A DNA stretch of 64,000 bases from Wenyingzhuangia gilva (GTDB lineage Bacteria; Bacteroidota; Bacteroidia; Flavobacteriales; Flavobacteriaceae): positions 310,001 through 374,000 of the forward strand of contig NZ_JAUMIT010000003.1 in NCBI RefSeq assembly GCF_030519655.1. Direction: 5' to 3'. The notes beneath the pieces were generated by a model, which saw only the letters and a program-made list of their open reading frames with translations, made no database searches and was not told the DNA's origin. A program made the translations under genes and the position numbers. Shown one piece after another: positions 26,725 to 35,249 of this stretch. How positions within the stretch are numbered: the stretch's first letter is position 1; each line of letters opens with the position of its first letter.

Positions 26725-27578
26725 GTATAGAAATTTTAAATCCAGGATTAAGCAGTACAGTCCAAGATGGTGGTCGTTTTGGGTTTCAAGATAAAGGAAT
26801 TCCTGTAAGTGGTTTTATGGATGTAACTTCTGCTCATTTGGCCAATGCTTTGGTTACCAATGAAGCCAATACTTCGGTGATAGAAATGACTTTGTTGGGA
26901 ATAAAATTTAAAGCAAATCAAGCCATTACTATTGCCATTACAGGTGCAGATATGCAACCCAAATTAAACGGTAAATCTATTAGCATGTACAAAGCCATAG
27001 AAATTCCTAAAGATGGAATTGTTTCTTTTAAGGGAGCATCTCATGGGGTTTACGGATATATTGCTGTATTAGGAGGATTAAAAATTCCGAGAGTATTGGG
27101 CAGTAAATCTACTTACGTGCCTGCCAAATTAGGAGGGTTTAAAGGAAGGGTTTTACAAAAAGGAGATTTATTACCCGTTTTACACAACACCCTAAAACCA
27201 ATTAAATCAAAAGTGAAAGCTCCTGATTTTTTACCAAGTGCTCAATTACTTTGTGTAAAAGGTCCTGAGTGGGACTTGTTTTCTACAACAAGCAAAGCAG
27301 CATTTTTTGATGCAGTTTTTACCATTGGAAAAGATGCTAATAGAATAGGAATTCGTTTAGAGGGAATTAAAGTAATACTTCCTGAAAAAGATGAAATCAT
27401 TTCATCGGGAATTATTAAAGGTACTGTACAAATAACCAAAGCAGGTCAACCTATTGTAATGATGGCTGATGCTCCTACCACAGGTGGTTATGTAAGGTTG
27501 GTAAATTTAACCGAAAAATCTTGTGATGCCTTATCTCAAGTACCCATAGGAGGAAAAATCCAATTTGTATTAAAATAA
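26721..27578 (+). CDS. pxpC: 5-oxoprolinase subunit C
   Basis: A 285-residue protein of the KipA / biotin-dependent carboxylase subdomain family. It begins MSIEILNPGLSSTVQDGGRFGFQDKGIPVSGFMD in pattern (motif residues about 9-33), followed by ITGADMQPKLNG and the late SSGIIKGTVQI and DAPTTGGYVRL motifs. It completes the oxoprolinase. The usual sugar or amino-acid transporter seen in some pxp operons is absent here. An inverted repeat (27579-27625) follows. Confidence 0.93.
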   Translation: MSIEILNPGLSSTVQDGGRFGFQDKGIPVSGFMDVTSAHLANALVTNEANTSVIEMTLLGIKFKANQAITIAITGADMQPKLNGKSISMYKAIEIPKDGIVSFKGASHGVYGYIAVLGGLKIPRVLGSKSTYVPAKLGGFKGRVLQKGDLLPVLHNTLKPIKSKVKAPDFLPSAQLLCVKGPEWDLFSTTSKAAFFDAVFTIGKDANRIGIRLEGIKVILPEKDEIISSGIIKGTVQITKAGQPIVMMADAPTTGGYVRLVNLTEKSCDALSQVPIGGKIQFVLK

Positions 27579-27625
27579 AGTATGGGTAAACATATTAACA
27601 TCCTTAAAAATATTTACCCGATACT
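27579..27625. terminator. Inverted repeat between pxpC and the small minus-strand gene
   Basis: AGTATGGGTAAA (27579-27590) pairs with TTTACCCGATACT (27613-27625) with one bulged G and a 22-base loop. It lies exactly between convergent stops but lacks a clear T-run, so terminator action is only likely. Confidence 0.45.
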
Positions 27626-27627
27626 AT

Positions 27628-27843
27628 TTAAATAGCCACATTTGCATAATTTTGAATGTTGGTTTGATGTAAGAATTTCATTTCAAATACCTGTTCTTTT
27701 TCTTCTAACTTTTCGTTTTCTAAAATCCACAACCTCATCAAATGATCAAATTCAAATTCTGGTAAATCCTTTCTTTTGATGATGGTGTTGTAAATGTTAT
27801 TCAACTTTTTTCTTTGTTCGTGTAAGCTCAATTCATTTGTCAT
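27628..27843 (-). CDS. Small charged protein of unknown function
   Basis: A 71-residue frame (MTNELSLHEQRKKLNN...) rich in Lys, Glu and Leu with predicted helical character and no membrane segment. It fills the gap between pxpC and the WYL regulator, is divergent from that regulator, and has a close but imperfect -7 box upstream (AATATTTG on the minus strand). I do not recognise it. Absence of any overlapping gene and a coherent composition favour a real gene. Confidence 0.5.
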   Translation of the reverse strand: MTNELSLHEQRKKLNNIYNTIIKRKDLPEFEFDHLMRLWILENEKLEEKEQVFEMKFLHQTNIQNYANVAI

Positions 27844-27923
27844 AATAATATGTTTTTTATTTGATACAAATATTTAACTCATGTGTGTTGTGTTTCTGCA
27901 CAATTGATTATTTTTATTATCGG

Positions 27924-27935
27924 TTATCGTGATAA
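27924..27935 (+). promoter_or_regulatory. Possible WYL-regulator operator
   Basis: TTATC, 2 bases, GATAA, with an extra TTATCG copy at 27917-27922. The repeat overlaps a near-match -7 box TAAATTTA at 27933-27940, 19 bases before the WYL start codon, the place expected for autoregulation. Confidence 0.4.
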
Positions 27936-27959
27936 ATTTATAACAGTAAAAACACATCA

Positions 27960-28967
27960 ATGGCTACTAATAAAAATGCAATTATCCGTTATCAAGCGTT
28001 AGACAAATGCTTTAGAAATACAGGAAAACGATATAATATCAATGATTTAATAGCATCTTGTAATCAGGCCTTGAATGATTTTAATGGAGAAACAGATGGA
28101 ATCAAACGTAGACAGATTTATGATGACATCAACTTTATGAAAAGTGAGCAAGGTTATGGTGTTGAGTTAGAAGTGACCAAAGAAGGGAGAACGGCTTATT
28201 ACAGATATGCAAATCCTGATTTTTCTATCAACAATCAACCCATGAATGAAACAGAGGCTAAGCAATTAAAAGAAGCTCTGTTAACCTTAAACAGAATTAA
28301 AGGAATGCCTCAATTTGGTTGGGTAGAAGAATTGACCTTAAAGCTAGAAAAGGATTTCGACTTTCATGAAACACCAAGAGAAATTTTAGGGTTTGAAAAC
28401 AATCCATATTTAAAAGGACTGGAACATTTAAACACTTTGTTTAATGCTGTGTTATATGAAAAAGTATTAATAATAGGTTATCAAACCTTTAGGAATAATG
28501 AAGTGGAAGAATTTTCTATGCATCCACAATATTTAAAACAATACAACAACCGATGGTTTGTGTTGGGAACTCATTCTAAATACAATCCTGTTACCACTTT
28601 AGCTATTGATAGAATTGCATTCATTAAAGAAAGTAAAGATTTATATGAAGTTTCTGACATAGATTTTACAGAGCGTTATGAAGATATTATAGGTATAACC
28701 AGAGGGCTAGAAGATGAATTAACAACTATTACGCTCCATGCAAATAAAAGTTTAGCTTCTTATATATTAACATCTCCGTTACACGGAAGTCAGAAAAACG
28801 GAGTTTTAGATGAGAATGGATTGACTTTTGTGCTAGAAGTGATTCCAAACTATGAATTAGAACAACAAATTTTATCTTATGGAGAGGCTATTAAAGTTAT
28901 TTCTCCTCCAGAATTTGCATTAAAAATAAAAGAGAGAATCAAGGCTAGTTTGGATAACTATAAGTAA
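27960..28967 (+). CDS. WYL-domain transcriptional regulator
   Basis: A 335-residue protein. The N-terminal ~100 residues hold a winged-helix-type DNA-binding part (RYQALDKCFRN...DGIKRRQIYDDINFMKS). The middle and C-terminal part form the WYL ligand-sensing domain, with EKVLIIGYQTFRNNEV and the HPQYLKQYNNRWFVLGTHS core. WYL regulators often respond to nucleic-acid or small-nucleotide ligands and control defence, repair or uptake genes. Here the next gene, a TonB-type receptor, starts only 13 bases downstream, so they are co-transcribed. Confidence 0.88.
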   Translation: MATNKNAIIRYQALDKCFRNTGKRYNINDLIASCNQALNDFNGETDGIKRRQIYDDINFMKSEQGYGVELEVTKEGRTAYYRYANPDFSINNQPMNETEAKQLKEALLTLNRIKGMPQFGWVEELTLKLEKDFDFHETPREILGFENNPYLKGLEHLNTLFNAVLYEKVLIIGYQTFRNNEVEEFSMHPQYLKQYNNRWFVLGTHSKYNPVTTLAIDRIAFIKESKDLYEVSDIDFTERYEDIIGITRGLEDELTTITLHANKSLASYILTSPLHGSQKNGVLDENGLTFVLEVIPNYELEQQILSYGEAIKVISPPEFALKIKERIKASLDNYK

Positions 28968-28980
28968 AAAATATTATTAT

Positions 28981-31353
28981 ATGAAAAACATTTTAGCTAA
29001 AACAACTTTATTTTTAGTGCTGTTAATAGGGTTTAAAGGATTTACTCAAAATAAAGAAATCAGCATTTTTGGAGAAATTAAAGATGCGGTTAGCAAATCA
29101 ACAATTCCTTATGCAACAGTTGTAATTGCAGATAAAACTACAAAGCAAGTACTTGGAGGAACCACTTCTAATGAGAAAGGACAGTTTAACATTAAGACCG
29201 ATGCCACTAATTTTTATGTAGAAATCAGTTTTATGGGATTCAAAACTCAGAAACTAGAGAATTTAGATTACAATCAAAATATCCTCAATTTAGGAACTAT
29301 TGTTTTAAAAGAAGATAGCCAAATGTTAAATACTGTAGAGGTAAGAGCAGAAGTTTCTAAAACACAGTTTAAATTAGATAAAAAAGTATTTAGTGTAGGT
29401 AAAGACATTGCTAGTACAGGGATGAGCGCTCTTGAAGTCCTAAACAATGTACCATCTGTAAATGTAAATATAGAAGGAGAAGTAAGTTTAAGAGGAAGTG
29501 CTGGAGTACAAATTTTAATCAACGGAAAACCTTCGGTAATTGCAGAACAAGGAGGAAATGCTTTAGGAACCATTACGGCAGATATGATTGAGAGTATAGA
29601 GGTTATTACCAATCCATCTGCAAAATATGATGCTGAAGGAACTGCAGGAGTTTTAAATATTATTCTTAAAAAAAATGAGAAAAAAGGATTGAATGGTTCA
29701 ATCTCTTTAAATACTGGAATTCCAGACAATCATAGTGTTGGGGTGAGTTTAAATCGTAGAACAGAAAAATTTAATTTGTTTACTCAGTTAGGAGTAGGAT
29801 ATCGCTCTGTTCCAAGGTATAATGAGAATATCAACACCAATAAGCTGAATGATACAACTATTGTTAGCAATGGAACCAACTACAGAAATGAAAGTTTTTT
29901 CAATCTTATTTTAGGAACAGATTATCATATCAACGAGTACAATGTATTAACACTTTCGGGGAATTATGCTTACGAATTAGAAGATCAACCCTCTCGTACA
30001 AATTTTGAATTGTATCATCAAGATGTTTTACAAAACAAATGGTACAGAACAGAGGTGACAGATGCCACCAATCCAAAATGGCAATATGAATTAAACTATA
30101 AAAAAGACTTTAAAGATGATGAAGAGCACACTTTACTATTCAGTGCCTTGGGAAGCTCTTTTGCCAAAGAGACTTCATCTGAGTTTGATAATACTGATGT
30201 GATAGGAACTAACACAAATTTTAATCAACAAACAGCAGCAAATTACAATCAAACAGATTACACGTTTAAGTTAGATTATACTGATCCGATTACAGAAACC
30301 GTTACCATTGAAGCTGGAACACAATATTTAATCAATGACGTTGGAAATGACTACGAAGTAAGAAATTTAAATAATGGAGTACCACAAGTCATTGATAGTT
30401 TAACCAATAATTTTGAATACAATCAAAAAGTATTGGGCATTTATGGGACTACAGCTTACGAAGGAGATAAATGGGGAATTAAATTAGGGGTTCGTATGGA
30501 GAATACCGATTTAAAAACGGTGTTGACCAATACCAATGAAAAAAACAGCCAACAATACACAAATTTTTTTCCTAGTGCACATACTTCATATAAAATTAAT
30601 AGTGATGTTTCTTTACAATTAGGATATTCTAAACGTATTTACAGACCTCGTTTGTGGGATTTGAATCCGTTTTTTAACATTAGAGATAATTACAACGTGC
30701 GAAAAGGGAATCCAAATTTATTGCCAGAATTTTCTGATTCTTATGAATTGACAGGGATTTATAAAATAGGAAAAGCAACCATGAATACTAGTTTGTATCA
30801 TCGTTATACAACTGATTTGGTAGAAAGGGTTTTTACCATAGTAGACAATGTAAAAACCACCATGCCCTTAAATATTGGAACCAATAAAATGCTAGGAATT
30901 GAGGTAAATGGAAAATATAGTCCTTTAAAATGGCTGACTTTTAACGGGGATTTTAATTGGAATACTTTTGATAGAAATGGAAAATACAACAATCAAACAT
31001 TTGATTTTACTGGAACTAGTTGGAGTAGTCGTATCAGTTCTAAATTAGGGCTGCCCGCAGATATTGATATTGAAGTAACTGGAAATTATAGATCTTCTTA
31101 CAAAACCTTACAAAACAATGTTTCTGATTATGCTTTTGCAGATTTAGGGGTGAGAAAAAAAATCATGAAAGGAAAAGCTGTAATCAATTTAGCTGTTAGA
31201 GACCTTTTTGCTTCAAGAATTGATCAAAATGAAAGTGATAATATAAATAATTATCAATATAGTTATAGTCGTAGAGGCCGATTTTTTATGCTAGGTTTTA
31301 GTTACGGATTTGGTAAAGGAGAAGCCATGACGTATTCTGGAGGAAGAAGATAA
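28981..31353 (+). CDS. TonB-dependent receptor-like outer-membrane protein
   Basis: A 790-residue outer-membrane protein. Signal peptide (MKNILAKTTLFLVLL to GFTQ), then a carboxypeptidase-regulatory-like domain (about 27-110, ending NLGTIVLKEDSQ), a TonB-type plug (VEVRAE...GMSALEVLNNVPSVNVNIEG...ILINGKPSVI...ESIEVITNPSAKYDAEGTAGVLNI) and a C-terminal beta-barrel of the OMP_b-brl type. There is no SusD partner and no CAZyme nearby, so a polysaccharide utilisation role is not supported. The substrate is unknown. The WYL gene directly upstream is probably its regulator. Confidence 0.9.
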   Translation: MKNILAKTTLFLVLLIGFKGFTQNKEISIFGEIKDAVSKSTIPYATVVIADKTTKQVLGGTTSNEKGQFNIKTDATNFYVEISFMGFKTQKLENLDYNQNILNLGTIVLKEDSQMLNTVEVRAEVSKTQFKLDKKVFSVGKDIASTGMSALEVLNNVPSVNVNIEGEVSLRGSAGVQILINGKPSVIAEQGGNALGTITADMIESIEVITNPSAKYDAEGTAGVLNIILKKNEKKGLNGSISLNTGIPDNHSVGVSLNRRTEKFNLFTQLGVGYRSVPRYNENINTNKLNDTTIVSNGTNYRNESFFNLILGTDYHINEYNVLTLSGNYAYELEDQPSRTNFELYHQDVLQNKWYRTEVTDATNPKWQYELNYKKDFKDDEEHTLLFSALGSSFAKETSSEFDNTDVIGTNTNFNQQTAANYNQTDYTFKLDYTDPITETVTIEAGTQYLINDVGNDYEVRNLNNGVPQVIDSLTNNFEYNQKVLGIYGTTAYEGDKWGIKLGVRMENTDLKTVLTNTNEKNSQQYTNFFPSAHTSYKINSDVSLQLGYSKRIYRPRLWDLNPFFNIRDNYNVRKGNPNLLPEFSDSYELTGIYKIGKATMNTSLYHRYTTDLVERVFTIVDNVKTTMPLNIGTNKMLGIEVNGKYSPLKWLTFNGDFNWNTFDRNGKYNNQTFDFTGTSWSSRISSKLGLPADIDIEVTGNYRSSYKTLQNNVSDYAFADLGVRKKIMKGKAVINLAVRDLFASRIDQNESDNINNYQYSYSRRGRFFMLGFSYGFGKGEAMTYSGGRR

Positions 31354-31375
31354 TATTGTTTTATCGTATAAGAAA

Positions 31376-31411
31376 AAATAAAAACCCATTGAGATTTCAA
31401 CGGGCTTTTTT
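31376..31411. terminator. Bidirectional terminator between the receptor and hmuY
   Basis: CCCATTGA and TCAACGGG form a stem flanked by A-run and T-run. It is fully paired (with one G-U) in the minus-strand transcript and has one A-C mismatch in the plus-strand transcript. Confidence 0.75.
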
Positions 31412-31423
31412 CTGGTGTCTAAA

Positions 31424-32074
31424 TTAAAACTTAGTAGTATTCTCCGCTTGATATACATATTTAAAAGTATAGTATTGAGCCCCTGAAATAGAATTATCAG
31501 GATTTGCAGAATTTGAAGCGTCTTTATCTTTGTAATAACTTTCAATCTCCATTTTTGCATAATGTCCATCATTGGTTTTAATCACAATTATTTTTCCTGA
31601 CGTAGAAGTAATTCTATGATATGGCTCACCTGAGTAAGAGTACCATCCATTGTTTGGTGCTACAGCAATTGCCAATCCGTTGGTTGCATCATCAGATTTA
31701 AACAAAGAAGTATCTACTTCTGTAACATTAGCAAAAGTAGTTTCGTTGGCTATATATAATTGAGCATTTCCTGTTCTTGCTGGTTGGTCAGCAGCAGTTG
31801 CTGTACCACTATTTACTAAAATGGTGGTTCCTCTAAAGGCAATGTCCCAATCTTCCCCTGTAGTAGTCGTTCCTGTAGAAAAGGAAAATTTGATATAATC
31901 ACCAGAAATAGTTGGAGGATTTGTGGTATAGTCTGATTCTTGTAAAGCATGTAAGTTACTTACTGTTTTAACTTTTAATTCTGAAGTTGCAATGTTGTCG
32001 TCATTGTCATCATTACAAGAAATGGTTGTGAATGCAAATAAGATTGCGAATGTTAAAAATTTAATTGTGTTCAT
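31424..32074 (-). CDS. hmuY: HmuY-family heme-binding lipoprotein
   Basis: A 216-residue surface or periplasmic lipoprotein. The signal ends in TTISC (Cys about residue 20) followed by an acidic NDDNDDN stretch, as in Bacteroidota exported lipoproteins. The body (GDYIKFSFSTG...EDWDIAFRGTTILVNSGTA...GWYSYSGEPYHRI...VIKTNDGHYAKMEI) matches HmuY, which in Porphyromonas takes heme from host carriers and passes it to HmuR. It lies 15 bases downstream of a TonB receptor gene, the classical pairing. The individual heme ligands of the Porphyromonas protein cannot be assigned by eye. Confidence 0.88.
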   Translation of the reverse strand: MNTIKFLTFAILFAFTTISCNDDNDDNIATSELKVKTVSNLHALQESDYTTNPPTISGDYIKFSFSTGTTTTGEDWDIAFRGTTILVNSGTATAADQPARTGNAQLYIANETTFANVTEVDTSLFKSDDATNGLAIAVAPNNGWYSYSGEPYHRITSTSGKIIVIKTNDGHYAKMEIESYYKDKDASNSANPDNSISGAQYYTFKYVYQAENTTKF

Positions 32075-32089
32075 GGTGTTTATATTTAT

Positions 32090-34174
32090 TTAAAATTGAA
32101 TATTTATTTTTCCGTATATAATTCTTCCTGGAATGTTACTAATGTTTTGGGCATCTTTAAAATTGGTGATATTGTCTATTCCAAATCCCAGTTTGTAGTG
32201 TTTTGCTATGTTTTTATTAATGGCAAAATCAGCAATGGCATAACCTTTAATAAAACGGTCATACTTATCTAAGTAACCATTATCATTGGTGTCAGATATT
32301 CCGTATTTACTTCTATAAGTAGTTCGTAGGTTGGTATCTAATTTCCAAGCAGGAATGTTATAGTAAAACTTTAGATTCACCATGTGCTTAGAGCGATTAA
32401 ATAATCCAAAATAATCGTTTCGAGCTAGTAAAAAAGAAGAGCCGTTTTTATCTCTGGCAAAAACATTTCCATTTTTAAATTTTTGTTTAACACTTTCATC
32501 CTTGGCTATTAAATATTGATATCCTGCTTTAATTTTTAATTGCTGACTAGGTTTTAGAGTTGTGTTTATTTCTATCCCTTGCGTATATACATCGTGAATG
32601 TTGTAATAACTAAATACATTTTGACCATTTGTTTTATTGGCAATAACTCTAGTATCAATTAAATTTTTGATATTATTTTTAAATACATTTGCACTAAGAG
32701 AAAACAGGGAAGAGGCTTTAAAATTTGCTCCAAAGTTTATGGATAGTGAATTTTCAGCATTTAGCTTGTTATCAAATGAAGATATAGGAACAATAATGTT
32801 GTTTATCTGTCCTTGTTGTTCTAGTCTTGGGATTACTGTTTTAACCGCATTATATCCTACAACGGTATAACCTACAGCATTGTTGGTGAAATCAAAATAA
32901 AGTTGTCTAAAATCGGGAGCTTTAAATCCGTAACCAACAGATCCTTTAAGGTTTAGATGGTTGTTTGCTTTGTAATTTATGGCAAATTTTGGACTAAATT
33001 GTGACTTGTATTTGTTGTGATTGTCAAAACGAGCACCTAAAATTACATTGGTTCTTTTTCCTATGACTTTGTCGTATTGTAAAAACACATACGGAGCACT
33101 AAAAAAAGGTTTGGTACTAAAATCTGTTCTGTCCAATGTTTCATAATTCAATCCTATTCCTCCTACAATTTCAGAATGATACTTGGTTTTATATACAATT
33201 CTTAATTCTGGTTTTACCAATAGTTGATCAAAATAACTCTCACTATCTAGAGAATTGGTATCTGTATTATTTAAATATGAGTTTGTTTTGTAATTGGTTA
33301 TGTAAAAGTCAAACAATCCATTAAAGTTCTCGTTTTCTTTATATTTTAAAACCAAATGATTGTTCCATTCATTCGCATTTTCTTTTCCTTTTAAATTTGC
33401 TGTGGGAACGTATTCTTGTTCTTGATTGTATATTCTGCTAGAAACATTTAATCGTAATTTGTTGTTTATTTTGTAAATAATAGTAGTGTTAAAAGTATGG
33501 TTTACATAAGGGTCTATGGTTTTAATATCATCTGTTTTGTTTAAATCATATCCTGCATTTTGATATCTATTGATAAATGCACTAATACTTACATCTCCTT
33601 TTTTAATGGCTATAGTGCTATTAAAATCATGAGTATTAAAAGAATCCCCTCTATAATTCATGTTTACTTTAGTTCCTCTTATAGGTTTCTCGGTAATGAT
33701 GTTAATCACACCTCCTAAAGCATCATTTCCATACAAACTAGATGATGCTCCTTTTACAATCTCTATTTGTGCTATATTTCCTACACTAATTCTATTAATG
33801 TCTAAACTTCCTGCTATTCTACCAATTAAGGGAACTCCATCAATTAAAATTAAAGTGTATTGAGAGTCTAACCCTTGCATTTGTACTCCAGCTGCACCTC
33901 CATAATCGGGAACAGTGATTAGTCCTGTTTGTTCTTCTAAGACTTCATTTAAACGCATGGCATTTATTTGTTGTATTTCCTTTTTACTTACTATTTCTAC
34001 AGGCATGGCTACAGAACTAATTAGTTTTTTTGTTCTAGTAGCTGTCACTACTACTTTTTCTAATTCTTGTGTTAAAACTGCTGTTTTTTCATTGATATTA
34101 TTTTTTTGAGCATTTATTACAATCGTAAAAAAAATTAGTAAATAAGTATATTTATTATTTTTATTTAAACTCAT
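32090..34174 (-). CDS. TonB-dependent receptor, HmuR-like (heme uptake)
   Basis: A 694-residue outer-membrane transporter. Signal peptide residues 1-~22 (hydrophobic, ending VINAQ), TonB-box region near EKVVVTATRTKK, plug (MPVEIVSKKEIQQINAMRL...IDGVPLIGR...GASSSLYGNDALGGVINIITEKP) and a full C-terminal barrel ending in KINIQF (aromatic terminal residue for Bam recognition). Pairing with hmuY indicates heme or heme-iron import. Transcription likely starts at a -7 box at 34193-34200, giving a leader of about 12 bases. An AT-rich palindrome (34202-34226) lies over the -33 region. Confidence 0.88.
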   Translation of the reverse strand: MSLNKNNKYTYLLIFFTIVINAQKNNINEKTAVLTQELEKVVVTATRTKKLISSVAMPVEIVSKKEIQQINAMRLNEVLEEQTGLITVPDYGGAAGVQMQGLDSQYTLILIDGVPLIGRIAGSLDINRISVGNIAQIEIVKGASSSLYGNDALGGVINIITEKPIRGTKVNMNYRGDSFNTHDFNSTIAIKKGDVSISAFINRYQNAGYDLNKTDDIKTIDPYVNHTFNTTIIYKINNKLRLNVSSRIYNQEQEYVPTANLKGKENANEWNNHLVLKYKENENFNGLFDFYITNYKTNSYLNNTDTNSLDSESYFDQLLVKPELRIVYKTKYHSEIVGGIGLNYETLDRTDFSTKPFFSAPYVFLQYDKVIGKRTNVILGARFDNHNKYKSQFSPKFAINYKANNHLNLKGSVGYGFKAPDFRQLYFDFTNNAVGYTVVGYNAVKTVIPRLEQQGQINNIIVPISSFDNKLNAENSLSINFGANFKASSLFSLSANVFKNNIKNLIDTRVIANKTNGQNVFSYYNIHDVYTQGIEINTTLKPSQQLKIKAGYQYLIAKDESVKQKFKNGNVFARDKNGSSFLLARNDYFGLFNRSKHMVNLKFYYNIPAWKLDTNLRTTYRSKYGISDTNDNGYLDKYDRFIKGYAIADFAINKNIAKHYKLGFGIDNITNFKDAQNISNIPGRIIYGKINIQF

Positions 34175-34181
34175 TCTGTAT

Positions 34182-34200
34182 TATATTTGCTGCAAATATA
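34182..34200. promoter_or_regulatory. Face-to-face -7 boxes of hmuR and DUF6607 genes
   Basis: TATATTTG on the plus strand (34182-34189) and on the minus strand (34193-34200) form one near-perfect 19-bp palindrome. Both transcripts would start inside it, running towards each other before diverging to their genes, so the two promoters exclude each other. Confidence 0.6.
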
Positions 34201-34201
34201 T

Positions 34202-34226
34202 ATTATTTTAAACAAGTCTAAATAAT
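34202..34226. promoter_or_regulatory. Possible iron-regulator (Fur-type) operator
   Basis: A 25-bp AT-rich imperfect palindrome with ATTATTT and AAATAAT arms. It covers the -33 region of the hmuR promoter and the leader of the divergent DUF6607 gene. Position and composition fit a Fur-type site; identity is inferred. Confidence 0.45.
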
Positions 34227-34263
34227 ATTAGATGGATTTTTTTAATAAAAAATAAATTAAAAC

Positions 34264-35166
34264 ATGAAAAAAGTAGCAATGATAACTATGAGTATCTTGA
34301 TGTTATCAACAATTGGAAATGCACAAAAAAAGAAAGATCAAGAGGCAATTAAAAGTATGTGTGGCTGTTACGAAGTAGGATTTAACTTTGCAGAAACTTT
34401 TGAGTATTCTAATGACACAGCCTATGTAGCTTCTAAAGTAAAACAAGAAAATGCATTGGAATGGGTTCAATTGGTAGAAGATGATAAGGATAAAATATCA
34501 TTACAACATTTATTAATTGTAGGTTCTCCTAAAAGACAATTTGTAGTAAAACATTGGCGACAAGATTGGTTATATCAAAATAGAGATCTGTATGAATATG
34601 ATAAAGGTTTAGTATGGAAATATAGTAATATATCTAAAAAACAAGCAAAAGGAACTTGGACTCAAAAAGTATTTCAGGTAGATGATAGTCCTCGCTACGA
34701 AGGTTTTGCTACTTGGGTACATGTTGATGGAAAGAGTTATTGGGAAAATACAGCAACAGCTCCATTACCGAGAAGAGAGTATACTCAAAGAAATGATTAT
34801 AATGTTACTTTAAGAAGAAATAGACAAGAAATTACTAAAAATGGATGGATTCATAATCAAGACAATGATAAGTTGATTCGTAAAGATGGTCAACCCGATG
34901 TTTTGTTGGCTCAAGAAAAAGGCTTGAATACCTATGTAAAAGTAGATGATAGTAAATGTAAGGCTGCTCAAGATTGGTGGACAAAAAATAAAAATACTTG
35001 GGCGTTGGTTAGAGCCAAATGGGAGCAAGTTTACGGGAGAAATCAAGATTTAAAATTAAAAGAAGAGGTTGATGGAAAACCTTTGTATAAATACTTATTT
35101 GCCGATGACTTTTCTGGTAAAGAAGCTGAAATAGATTCTTTGATAGATAGTTATATTGTTGAGTAA
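34264..35166 (+). CDS. DUF6607 family secreted protein
   Basis: A 300-residue exported protein. A signal peptide (MKKVAMITMSILMLS to GNAQ) precedes KKKDQEAIKSMCGCYEVGFNFAETF, a two-Cys motif (CGC, about residues 33-35) I associate with DUF6607. The rest is soluble and rich in Trp (for example HWRQDWLYQ, WKYSNISKKQAKGTW). Members often accompany heme or iron uptake genes in Bacteroidota, as here, divergent from hmuR-hmuY. The biochemical role is unknown; periplasmic binding or processing of heme is a reasonable guess. Confidence 0.75.
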   Translation: MKKVAMITMSILMLSTIGNAQKKKDQEAIKSMCGCYEVGFNFAETFEYSNDTAYVASKVKQENALEWVQLVEDDKDKISLQHLLIVGSPKRQFVVKHWRQDWLYQNRDLYEYDKGLVWKYSNISKKQAKGTWTQKVFQVDDSPRYEGFATWVHVDGKSYWENTATAPLPRREYTQRNDYNVTLRRNRQEITKNGWIHNQDNDKLIRKDGQPDVLLAQEKGLNTYVKVDDSKCKAAQDWWTKNKNTWALVRAKWEQVYGRNQDLKLKEEVDGKPLYKYLFADDFSGKEAEIDSLIDSYIVE

Positions 35167-35192
35167 ATTTGTTTGTTTTTTGTTCAATAACC

Positions 35193-35226
35193 AAAAGCCC
35201 CGTTAATTAATTTTAACGGGGCTTTT
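35193..35226. terminator. Bidirectional terminator after DUF6607
   Basis: AAAAGCCCCGTTAA and TTAACGGGGCTTTT form a 14-bp perfect stem between convergent genes. Confidence 0.9.
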
Positions 35227-35249
35227 ACTCTAATGTTTTAGATTATTAA

